A DNA stretch of 7,267 nucleotides, from contig JAGHDE010000085.1 in assembly GCA_021160085.1 (NCBI GenBank), positions 1 through 7,267 of the forward strand, in the 5' to 3' direction. This stretch comes from Pseudomonadota bacterium. GTDB taxonomy: Bacteria; Desulfobacterota; WTBG01; JAGOGO01. The translations under genes were made by a program, and so were the position numbers. Numbering within the stretch: position 1 is the stretch's first letter; every line of letters begins with the position of its first letter. The notes under the pieces were generated by a model. It was not told where the DNA came from. It did no database searches and saw nothing but the letters and a program-made list of their open reading frames with translations. Below, piece after piece: positions 1 to 5,958 of the stretch.

Positions 1-387
1 ATTAAAAACTATCTCTTCACTTTTTTGGGCGGGCTGAGATACTTGGGGGGGAGTGACTGCTTGTTCCTTAGAAGAACCGGGAAGAGGTCTTTTGGGAATC
101 TCTTCCGGTGTTGAATCCGGGATAGTATCGCTTGGGGTAACTATAGAAGGCTCTAAGGAAGAGGGTTGAACCATGGGCTTCAGCTCAGCTGGTGATGAGG
201 CATCTTCTATTACCTTTACTTTCTCCTGCGAAGGAATAATTTCGGCTTTTGTCTCTGCTTTTAAAGCGGCTTCCGTATTTAAAGGGGGATAATCTTGCGA
301 ATCACCTGCCTTGATGGATTGTCCGGCACAAGCGACAATCGTCAAGGCAATAAAAATTAAACAGGCAAAGAGTGTTTTTGTGCGCAT
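1..387 (-). CDS. gspD: Probable T2SS secretin GspD, N-terminal part only (lipoprotein-type signal and Pro-rich linker)
   Basis: This gene is open to the left edge, with 129 codons visible from an ATG that lies 14 nt after the gspM stop. An AAAGG motif overlapping that stop serves as a weak ribosome binding site. The protein starts MRTK, has a hydrophobic stretch (residues 6-19) and then I-V-A-C, a lipobox with candidate lipidated Cys20. Residues about 21-122 are low in hydrophobics and rich in Pro, Ser, Glu and Lys, which reads as a disordered linker. The last visible residues, EEIVFN, resemble the start of the secretin N0 domain, which usually begins with a strand followed by a D-A-D-L-type helix. 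GspD multimers form the outer-membrane exit channel. Self-piloting lipoprotein secretins such as HxcQ are known, so a lipobox is plausible. The alternative is a PilP/GspC-like lipoprotein, which is also Pro-rich and follows PilO in pilus operons. The folded domain lies outside the window, so the identity rests on position and six residues. Confidence 0.6.
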   Translation of the reverse strand, partial: MRTKTLFACLIFIALTIVACAGQSIKAGDSQDYPPLNTEAALKAETKAEIIPSQEKVKVIEDASSPAELKPMVQPSSLEPSIVTPSDTIPDSTPEEIPKRPLPGSSKEQAVTPPQVSQPAQKSEEIVFN

Positions 388-401
388 ATGCTAAGCTACC
401 T

Positions 402-1016
402 TTAAGATGAAGGGTTAGTAATAGTGCTTTTACCGCTCTTCATGAGACCGACAACCACAATGGTCGTCCGCATATCTTTTGGATTTCGGCGGTTGGTCAC
501 TCTGATCTTTAAATCACTTATGATTAACAACTTATCATTGGTTTCGATATCGTAAAGAAGGTTGGTAAGGTTTGTTATGGTAGTCGTAAATTCTATTTGA
601 ACGGGGAGCTGGATAAAAAAGTCTGTGGGCTTGGTATCAAGAACCTTCTCACTTTTTATACTGATATGATTTTTGAACGAGAGGGTCTTTAAAATGTCCT
701 GTAAATCTGCTGCTGCCATAGGCGCTGTGTTCCCCGAAAGCATCTTTGTAGTGCTTTTTTGGACAACCGCCTGGATTTGCTTAAGATTATTTTCAACACG
801 TGATTTCCCAGCGACAAACTGGCGATATTTTTCTAACTGTTTCATTTTGACTGGTATCTCTTCCTGAATTTTTTCCTGGTTTTCAAGAAAAGGGTCAACC
901 ACAAACTTGACAGCAACAAACCCAAACGCTATCACCAATGCAGCAATCACAAAATAACGTTCTCGCCGGGATTTAAGTTTTAACAGTTGAATATATTTTT
1001 TCAGGGAAACCGTCAA
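402..1016 (-). CDS. gspM: T2SS assembly-platform protein GspM (PilO-like)
   Basis: This is a 204-residue bitopic inner-membrane protein. It has a short basic cytoplasmic N-terminus ending in S-R-R-E-R-Y (residues 16-21), one transmembrane helix (about 22-40), a predicted coiled coil (about 44-90) and a periplasmic alpha/beta domain (about 100-192). The helix-strand pattern of that domain matches the ferredoxin-like fold of GspM/PilO, including L-L-I-I-S-D-L (163-169) and R-T-T-I-V-V-V-G (183-190). GspM pairs with GspL to hold the pseudopilus assembly machinery in the inner membrane. The start is TTG: no ATG occurs before residue 58, and AAAGGAG lies 10 nt upstream, inside the end of gspL. It sits 6 nt after gspL. 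The last ~12 residues are Ser/Thr-rich with no evident role. Sequence conservation in this family is weak, so topology and position carry the call. Confidence 0.85.
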   Translation of the reverse strand: MTVSLKKYIQLLKLKSRRERYFVIAALVIAFGFVAVKFVVDPFLENQEKIQEEIPVKMKQLEKYRQFVAGKSRVENNLKQIQAVVQKSTTKMLSGNTAPMAAADLQDILKTLSFKNHISIKSEKVLDTKPTDFFIQLPVQIEFTTTITNLTNLLYDIETNDKLLIISDLKIRVTNRRNPKDMRTTIVVVGLMKSGKSTITNPSS

Positions 1017-1022
1017 GAAAAT

Positions 1023-2468
1023 TTATCTCCTTTCGATTTTGGTTTTGATCTTAAAGCTTTCCTTCCCCCCCCGGTCCCTGGTGATGGGAGCAATGAATTC
1101 ACTGGAATGGAAACGGGGAGAACTGTCTAAAAGAGCGATAAGATCAGAAGCTGATTTTGCAAATCCTGACAGGTTCAGTTCACTTTTATAGCATCGCAGA
1201 TCTGTCAACCAAACCGAGGGGGGAATTACCGTAGAAAGCTCCTTTAATATCATAAGCCTGCTAAATTCGGACTGCTGGATATCGTTTAAACCTTTTATTT
1301 CTTTGCTGATACTTTGGGAATCCTGCTGAATTTTTTGAATGGAAAAAACTTCGTTTTTTAAGGAGTCAATCTCTTTTTCGATCTTACTGAGAACCAGCCG
1401 TTCTTTAACAATGCTGCTTATCCCCCAGATAAGGGACAATATTATAATTGCGATAAAAAGGATAACAGAAAAACACAGACCCGCCTTTCTGGTCTTTTTC
1501 CTCAGATGTTTAGGAAGAAGATTAACGTCCAAAGGTACTTTTTTTATTCCTTTAAGAGCTAACCCGATCCCGCTGATAAGGTTTGATGAAATCGGGCCTT
1601 GTCCATTCAGCCTGGCAGAAATTATTTCCCGGGGGAACATAGTGATATTGATCTGGTCAGTTTTAACCAAACCATCGATTATTTCACTCTCTTTTTCTTC
1701 TCCCATCAGATAAACAACAGCGGAATCATTTTCACTTTCCTTATCCTGCCTGCTATGGGAAGGAAAGGCTATCTGAAAGCTGTTTTCGACATTCTCCTTG
1801 ATTTGTTGAATTCGATCTGAGCTTTCTTCTGTCTGAAAATCTACTGAACGTGAATATCGTAACCGGCTGCTCCCTATCCATTCTATCTCAAAATCATATT
1901 TTCCAATATCAACCAGGCCTATACAATTTATCTTCCCCTTTTCATTTTTCCCCAACAGAAAAGTGTTCAAAAGAGAGGTAGAACTTGTTTCCATCCCTAA
2001 TGGCGTTATTCCGGCCCGGTCGAGAACAGATAAATATTTTTCAAGAACCTCTTTTTTCGTCACCAACAACAGAAGCTGAAGTGTATTGACCTCAACATCT
2101 TTCTCCGTAATCATGAAATCAAAAACAACGTCCTCTTCAGAAAAAGGAATGTATTTTTCTATCTCGTAGCGTACCACGTTCCGAAGGTTCTCCTCTGCCG
2201 AAGCCGGCAGGCTTAGGAAGCGAAACAGCATCTCATGGCGAGGTATACCCACCCATACATTTTCTTTTCCAATGTTGTTTTCTTTCACAAACCGGCAAAT
2301 TTCCTGTATCCAAAAGGTTTCAAGGTCTTCGCCAGTCTTATTCAGGGGCTGAGGAATAACTTCATATTGAGCCTCAACCTCTTCGCGCAGAAATTTTTTC
2401 AGATACACCAGGGTAAGGCAACCCTTTCGAAATTGAATTCCTAAACTCGACTGAAGAGAAACTATCAT
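1023..2468 (-). CDS. gspL: T2SS assembly-platform protein GspL (PilM-PilN-like fusion)
   Basis: The 481-residue protein shows two joined modules. Residues 1 to about 310 form an actin-like cytoplasmic domain. Typical PilM/GspL segments are visible: F-L-S-L-P-A-S (84-90), E-I-E-K-Y-I-P-F (102-109) and the G-L-V-D-I-G phosphate-loop-like strand (184-189). From D-V-N-L-L-P (314-319) the protein reads like PilN: a basic stretch (320-328), a transmembrane helix (about 329-350), a coiled coil (about 352-402) and a periplasmic domain with the L-N-L-S-G-F-A strand (431-437). GspL binds the GspE ATPase through the actin-like part and GspM through the periplasmic part. The first phosphate loop, D-I-G in PilM, is replaced by S-L-Q-S near residue 4, so ATP binding is doubtful, as is usual for GspL. 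The ATG overlaps the gspK stop as ATGA, with AGGAG 13 nt upstream. Confidence 0.92.
   Translation of the reverse strand: MIVSLQSSLGIQFRKGCLTLVYLKKFLREEVEAQYEVIPQPLNKTGEDLETFWIQEICRFVKENNIGKENVWVGIPRHEMLFRFLSLPASAEENLRNVVRYEIEKYIPFSEEDVVFDFMITEKDVEVNTLQLLLLVTKKEVLEKYLSVLDRAGITPLGMETSSTSLLNTFLLGKNEKGKINCIGLVDIGKYDFEIEWIGSSRLRYSRSVDFQTEESSDRIQQIKENVENSFQIAFPSHSRQDKESENDSAVVYLMGEEKESEIIDGLVKTDQINITMFPREIISARLNGQGPISSNLISGIGLALKGIKKVPLDVNLLPKHLRKKTRKAGLCFSVILFIAIIILSLIWGISSIVKERLVLSKIEKEIDSLKNEVFSIQKIQQDSQSISKEIKGLNDIQQSEFSRLMILKELSTVIPPSVWLTDLRCYKSELNLSGFAKSASDLIALLDSSPRFHSSEFIAPITRDRGGKESFKIKTKIERR
1027..1033 (-). promoter_or_regulatory. Ribosome binding site for gspM inside the end of gspL
   Basis: AAAGGAG on the minus strand overlaps the last sense codons of gspL and ends 10 nt before the TTG at 1016. 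It supports TTG as the true gspM start, since no ATG is available nearby. Confidence 0.7.
1065..1072 (-). repeat. G8 homopolymer tract near the 3' end of gspL
   Basis: Eight consecutive G on the coding strand encode part of R-D-R-G-G-K near residue 468. A one-base change would alter the last ~14 residues of GspL and could also disturb the coupling to gspM. Confidence 0.8.
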
Positions 2469-3541
2469 GATGACTGCTGGTCTCCTGTTTTCCAGGGGAT
2501 ATGGTTGATATAGACGAGACTCTCAGGCTTGGGATAGTTATCAACCCAATAAACAACCTGATATTTTTTTTCACTGCCCAGTTTGATGATTACAACTCCC
2601 TTAACACTCCTTTGAACATCGCTGTCAGGCACGAATCCAGTCGACACAATCGAATAGATCCTCGAGGATGATAAAGAAAGGTGCTTAATCACCTGACTAT
2701 AGGTTTGATCCCCTATCAGGGTTCTTATTGTCTGAAGATTTCTTATGGGTTCCTCCGAGCGGGCATGGATGATGCTTTCGACCATTTCTTTGTTCAATCC
2801 CGGGATACTCATCAAAATTTCTTGGGGAGCAGTGTTTACGTCAACGCGGCTTGAACGGGAATACCCACTTATTAAATCAACGAGCCCTTTTTGCCAAACT
2901 GGTTCTTCTACCTCTTCGTCCGAAACAAGGTAACACCCGTAGAATACCGAGGGAGTAATACCTCGAACCAACAAAAGTTCTTCAACCGTATCAAAAGGAC
3001 CGTCTTTACAGGAATATGGATTCGGCAGAGACTCATAATAATCATCTTCTGCTCCGTTCAGGCGGTGAAGGTTGTTTTCATCCCTCCAGTCAAGAATCGA
3101 ATCAGTAATAATATCCCTTTCCTTTTCTTCTACTCCTAAACTTGTAATAAGGTTGCGGAGCAGTTTTTCAGAAATGGTGTTTGCATTATATTTCCCCGCT
3201 TCATCACCTATAATAACTTCTGCGGTACCGTGAGACATCTTCACGGTAATTTTTCTTTGGTCAGCTCTCCAGGTCACTCCCTCCCGGCCTTCCTCTTCCT
3301 CAGACTTGACCGCAAGATATTTGATCAGCTCTACTACCGCCCGCTGGAAGCCACTTCGGGCATTATAATAACAGGTTGTTTCATCTTTAAAGTTACGGGT
3401 GGCATCTACTTCTACCCGCATTGCAAAAGAAAATTCCAATACAATGACCATCAGAAGCAAAAGAATCCACAACACCATGATCAGCGCGATGCCCCTGTTA
3501 TCAGCCGTATTTTTAAAAATGTTAAATTCGAATTTTACCAT
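2465..3541 (-). CDS. gspK: T2SS minor pseudopilin GspK
   Basis: The 358-residue protein is the large minor pseudopilin that, with GspI and GspJ, caps the pseudopilus tip. A 17-residue leader ends in N-R-G, followed by I-A-L-I-M and a long hydrophobic helix (18-39). Cleavage after Gly17 is expected. Position 5 of the mature form is Met, not Glu, a known trait of GspK. The globular part has the family signatures: D-E-A-G-K-Y-N-A-N (113-121), I-L-D-W-R-D-E-N-N (149-157) with L-N-G-A-E-D-D-Y-Y (161-169), G-P-F-D-T-V-E-E-L (181-189), and a helix-hairpin-helix-like segment V-D-V-N-T-A-P...I-P-G-L (233-249). The acidic residues around 151-168 are in the region that binds calcium in known GspK structures. 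Length is slightly above the usual ~320-340. The ATG has only a weak ribosome binding site and follows gspJ by 40 nt. The stop overlaps the gspL start. Confidence 0.95.
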   Translation of the reverse strand: MVKFEFNIFKNTADNRGIALIMVLWILLLLMVIVLEFSFAMRVEVDATRNFKDETTCYYNARSGFQRAVVELIKYLAVKSEEEEGREGVTWRADQRKITVKMSHGTAEVIIGDEAGKYNANTISEKLLRNLITSLGVEEKERDIITDSILDWRDENNLHRLNGAEDDYYESLPNPYSCKDGPFDTVEELLLVRGITPSVFYGCYLVSDEEVEEPVWQKGLVDLISGYSRSSRVDVNTAPQEILMSIPGLNKEMVESIIHARSEEPIRNLQTIRTLIGDQTYSQVIKHLSLSSSRIYSIVSTGFVPDSDVQRSVKGVVIIKLGSEKKYQVVYWVDNYPKPESLVYINHIPWKTGDQQSS

Positions 3542-3581
3542 ATTTTGCCATTGTAAAACAAGCTCAATTTACTATAAGGCA

Positions 3582-4484
3582 CTAAGACGTACTAGGCCAA
3601 TAAAAAGGGCTCCCGCTTCCGCCGCCACTGCCACCAGACGAACCAGGAGAGGAACCAAATGGTGGTGATATGGGGCCTTGTTTCTCTTTTTTGTTGGGAC
3701 TTATCATCTTCTGGGGCATACTCGTACTCGGGAAAAAACCATCCAACCCCCCTCTACCAGCCGCTTTTACTCGTGTTAAATCAGCTCTGTCAAGATCGGC
3801 AACCATTATGGGGATTGTCATGGCTGTTGTCATGGGTTCAGCATCATCCGAATTTTTTGGTCTATGAGTGAGCTTTATTCTGACTGCCTGAGGAAACATC
3901 GTATCTTCTTCAGTTTCCCCATTCCAGCTTTCCCGCCACTCCCCTTCATCCGAATCAGGAGACCAAACATAATAATCGAACATAATATCGTCCAGATTTG
4001 ATAACAAGGTAATATCAACAGTCTCGTCTTTTGTAATCTCCGATTCTTTCTGAAAAAAATCATCGCCGCTTATCATTGATTCCCGAATGATTAACTCTTT
4101 TCCGTTTTCTGATGCGCGGTCTTCCCCCAGAGCGTATTGAACCCATACCAACCCTGTTATTACCGGAGATTTGACAGATATGGGAGAAACAAATTTTAGC
4201 GCTTTGGGTTCGCCCTGAAAAATCACCGCCCACCCTTTTTCTTTTTTGATCATATAAGGATAGGTTGACTTAATCTGCTGGGCTATCATCTCCATGACTA
4301 TTCTGGTTTTTCGGAACTCATCCACTGTCTCCTCTCCTTTTTCCCAGGAACGAATGCCAAGGCGAAGAACTCCTCCCATAATACCAACCATAAGCGCAAG
4401 GATAACTACAGTGAGAAGAAGTTCTAAAAGCGTAAACCCTTTTTGATAACAATGCGGGGAGAAAGGATATTGCTTGAATTTCAT
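3582..4484 (-). CDS. gspJ: T2SS minor pseudopilin GspJ with long Gly/Ser/Pro-rich tail
   Basis: A 16-residue leader ends in Q-K-G, followed by F-T-L-L-E (17-21) with Glu at mature position 5, a canonical prepilin peptidase site and N-terminal hydrophobic helix. The globular domain (about 45-230) carries GspJ features: an aromatic Y-Y-V-W-S stretch (171-175), E-W-R-E-S-W (182-187) and the terminal strand F-P-Q-A-V-R-I-K-L-T (197-206). GspJ forms the tip complex with GspI and GspK. At 300 residues it is longer than the usual ~200-240. The excess is a 70-residue tail that ends in a Gly/Ser/Pro block (about 271-293) and P-F-Y-W-P. Base use in the tail is in keeping with the rest of the gene, so it is not obviously a frameshift product. 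The ATG overlaps the gspI stop (ATGA), with GAGG 7 nt upstream, so the two are translationally coupled. Confidence 0.93.
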   Translation of the reverse strand: MKFKQYPFSPHCYQKGFTLLELLLTVVILALMVGIMGGVLRLGIRSWEKGEETVDEFRKTRIVMEMIAQQIKSTYPYMIKKEKGWAVIFQGEPKALKFVSPISVKSPVITGLVWVQYALGEDRASENGKELIIRESMISGDDFFQKESEITKDETVDITLLSNLDDIMFDYYVWSPDSDEGEWRESWNGETEEDTMFPQAVRIKLTHRPKNSDDAEPMTTAMTIPIMVADLDRADLTRVKAAGRGGLDGFFPSTSMPQKMISPNKKEKQGPISPPFGSSPGSSGGSGGGSGSPFYWPSTS

Positions 4485-4900
4485 TGAGTATCCTCAGTTT
4501 TCACGAGCATCTTTAAGACTTCAAAAGGTAATGTCTTGTTTTTATCTCCGCCGGGCCAAAAAACAGAAACTTTTATCCTGAAAATTTCCACGGGAACATC
4601 GCTTTCGTTATTTTCCGCTCCCAATGAAACAGGTTCAATTGCATATTTCCAGTAATAGTCTCCTTCAAATTTTCCCTCATCCCGCATGGTGGAAAACTCT
4701 TTTTTAAGGCAAAGTTCTTCCAGTAGCTGCTGCCCGTAGAACACAGCCCGGGAGTACTCCCCCGATTTTCGTGCCAAACAGAGCCCCCCCGAAAAAAGTT
4801 CAATAATAACAGTGATGGCAATCCCCAAAATCGCCATGCTGACCATTATTTCGATAAGGGTAAATCCGTTTTTAATGTGTTTTGTTTTCACCGCTTTCAA
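4481..4900 (-). CDS. gspI: T2SS minor pseudopilin GspI
   Basis: The 139-residue protein has a basic leader ending in K-N-G, then F-T-L-I-E (13-17) with the Glu5 needed for pseudopilus assembly, and a hydrophobic helix up to about residue 38. The region S-R-A-V-F-Y-G-Q-Q-L-L-E-E-L (50-63) matches the helix after the pilin stem in GspI, where Ala/Gln-Leu and Glu-Leu recur. A short beta domain follows and ends in a strand around E-V-L-K-M-L-V-K (127-134). GspI is the first minor pseudopilin of the tip complex with J and K. No ATG is available. The start is TTG at 4900 (used here) or GTG at 4891, three codons later, giving 136 residues. Neither has a clear ribosome binding site. Both lie within the end of gspH, so translation probably depends on ribosomes finishing gspH. 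Confidence 0.9.
   Translation of the reverse strand: MKAVKTKHIKNGFTLIEIMVSMAILGIAITVIIELFSGGLCLARKSGEYSRAVFYGQQLLEELCLKKEFSTMRDEGKFEGDYYWKYAIEPVSLGAENNESDVPVEIFRIKVSVFWPGGDKNKTLPFEVLKMLVKTEDTQ
4492..4495 (-). promoter_or_regulatory. Ribosome binding site for gspJ inside the end of gspI
   Basis: GAGG on the minus strand ends 7 nt before the gspJ ATG at 4484, and the ATG itself overlaps the gspI stop as ATGA. This suggests both re-initiation and fresh loading at gspJ. Confidence 0.55.
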
Positions 4901-5405
4901 TTGTTGCAGTAGCTGTAATAAAATCTATGGTAATATGATAAGATCGGGAGTTGTCAACCTGCAAAAGGAGTCCCCCCCCATTGCAGCTTCCATTGGGATA
5001 AAAAATAAAAGCTCCCTCAGGATCATCGATTTCTTTATCCTCTACTATAAGCTTTCCGATTATGACACCTTCCGGATAAACATAAACCTTTAGTGAAGGA
5101 GACGTTGAAACCGCTTCTTCGGTGAAACGATCAGGATGGTTTAGCGGTTGATCACTCACGGTTAGCTGGTTTTTTTTCTTATCAACCAGTAACCAAAAAG
5201 GCTTCTTACGACAAACAGCCTGATTACGGGCATAGCGGACAACCGCTACTGTTTTTTTTGCTGCGGTTTTTAAACGCACCGAGGACAAGCTGTTATACAC
5301 ACCAGGAGCAATCAGGGCAGTCAAAACCCCCATCAGGGCAATGACTAAAAGCATTTCTACCAGGGAAAACCCCAGGATCGATAAACTGCCAGCCCTCTTA
5401 TTCAT
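4872..5405 (-). CDS. gspH: T2SS minor pseudopilin GspH
   Basis: The 177-residue protein begins MNKRAG and has a prepilin-type site at Gly12 followed by F-S-L-V-E (13-17), then a hydrophobic helix to about residue 34. The C-terminal beta domain includes F-I-F-Y-P-N-G-S (133-140) and a glycine run (143-145) before a hydrophobic strand, the pattern typical of the GspH/FimT family. GspH sits between the GspG shaft and the I-J-K tip. The frame stays open upstream to 5582, but I chose ATG 5405. It places the leader at the normal length of 12 residues, and it overlaps the gspG stop by 8 nt. Unlike most leaders, the residues just before the cleavage Gly (S-L-S-I-L) carry no charge; the basic residues are at positions 3-4. 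The gene overlaps the start of gspI by 20-29 nt. Confidence 0.92.
   Translation of the reverse strand: MNKRAGSLSILGFSLVEMLLVIALMGVLTALIAPGVYNSLSSVRLKTAAKKTVAVVRYARNQAVCRKKPFWLLVDKKKNQLTVSDQPLNHPDRFTEEAVSTSPSLKVYVYPEGVIIGKLIVEDKEIDDPEGAFIFYPNGSCNGGGLLLQVDNSRSYHITIDFITATATIESGENKTH
4972..4979 (-). repeat. G8 homopolymer tract in the 3' part of gspH
   Basis: Eight consecutive G on the coding strand encode the glycine run at residues 143-145 of GspH. Slippage here would replace the last ~32 residues and change how ribosomes reach the overlapping gspI start. Confidence 0.8.
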
Positions 5406-5856
5406 CTTCTTTATCAGATAAACCCTTCCAGCTGACAACATCCTGATCTTCGCCTTCACCCCCCTCTCTTCCATCTGCGCCCAAGGAGATAATATCATAG
5501 TCTCCATAATCACTTGGAGATTTATAGATATATTCATTCCTCCAGGGATCCAGCGGGATCTTTTTTTTAAGGTAAGGGCCATCCCAATTCCCCCCTTCTT
5601 CTGGTTGCAGTTGAAGGGATTTCAATCCCTGTTCGGTGGTGGGGTATCTACCAACATCGAGACGATATATATCCAAAGCAGCGCCAAACAGTTCAATCTG
5701 GGCTTGAGTTGCCTGCTGTTTGGCGGCACCGACCTTGCCCATGAATTTGGGCACTACCAAGGCGGCCAGAAGCCCTATAATGGCCATCACCATAAGAAGT
5801 TCAATCAAGGTAAATCCCTGTTTCTTAATATCTTGTTTTATAATCGGGTTGTTCAT
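5398..5856 (-). CDS. gspG: T2SS major pseudopilin GspG
   Basis: GspG is the repeating subunit of the periplasmic pseudopilus. The leader ends in K-K-Q-G, followed by F-T-L-I-E, a canonical prepilin peptidase site with Glu5, and a hydrophobic helix ending near V-V-P-K-F. Further family marks are Y-P-T-T-E-Q-G-L, W-D-G-P-Y-L, P-L-D-P-W-R-N-E-Y and the C-terminal loop S-L-G-A-D-G-R-E-G-G-E-G-E-D, which in known GspG structures binds the calcium ion needed for stability. I chose ATG 5856 (152 residues). It lies 10 nt after a strong AGGAGG, whereas the in-frame ATG at 5865 (155 residues) leaves only one base between them. Either gives a functional leader (14 or 17 residues). The gene follows a 93-nt spacer with a hairpin, and its stop overlaps gspH. 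Confidence 0.97.
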   Translation of the reverse strand: MNNPIIKQDIKKQGFTLIELLMVMAIIGLLAALVVPKFMGKVGAAKQQATQAQIELFGAALDIYRLDVGRYPTTEQGLKSLQLQPEEGGNWDGPYLKKKIPLDPWRNEYIYKSPSDYGDYDIISLGADGREGGEGEDQDVVSWKGLSDKEDE

Positions 5857-5866
5857 TCTTAGCATA

Positions 5867-5887
5867 CCTCCTCTATTGCAACCTCCT
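5867..5887 (-). promoter_or_regulatory. Tandem Shine-Dalgarno motifs before gspG
   Basis: AGGAGG occurs twice on the minus strand, at 5887-5882 and 5872-5867. The proximal copy is 10 nt from ATG 5856 and 1 nt from ATG 5865, while the distal copy is 16 nt from ATG 5865. These are the strongest ribosome binding sites in the window, and they sit in front of the subunit needed in the largest amount. Confidence 0.75.
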
Positions 5888-5901
5888 AATCAATAATAAG
5901 A

Positions 5902-5918
5902 GCCCTTTCCAAAAGGGC
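5902..5918 (-). terminator. Intergenic hairpin between gspF and gspG (attenuator or mRNA-processing stem)
   Basis: A perfect 7-bp inverted repeat with a 3-nt loop reads GCCCTTT-TGG-AAAGGGC on the minus strand. It is followed by TCTTATTATTG, which is U-rich but interrupted. It could act as a weak terminator or as a 5' stabilising stem for a processed gspG transcript. The sequence alone cannot say which. Confidence 0.45.
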
Positions 5919-5958
5919 CGGGACAGAATTTTGAAAACTTTCAATAAGTTAGTAAGGA

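Noticed and set aside
1339..1820. Plus-strand open frames opposite gspL
   Set aside because: They are low-complexity translations with no family features, lying antisense to a well-supported GspL.
2374..2574. Second minus-strand frame across the gspK/gspL junction
   Set aside because: It overlaps both real genes in another frame, and its composition does not look like a protein.
3272..3541. GspK as a degenerate pseudopilin because it lacks Glu5
   Set aside because: Absence of Glu5 is a known feature of GspK, which sits at the tip of the pseudopilus, so it is not a defect.
2745..3668. Plus-strand open frames opposite gspK and the gspJ 3' end
   Set aside because: There are no recognisable domains and no ribosome binding sites, and they mirror the codon pattern of the minus-strand genes.
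4573..4821. Second minus-strand frame within gspI
   Set aside because: It is a frame shadow. GspI in the chosen frame has the full prepilin site and the family helix.
5406..5582. Upstream extension of the gspH frame by 59 codons into gspG
   Set aside because: It would bury the prepilin leader about 70 residues inside the protein and overlap gspG almost completely. ATG 5405 gives a normal 12-residue leader.
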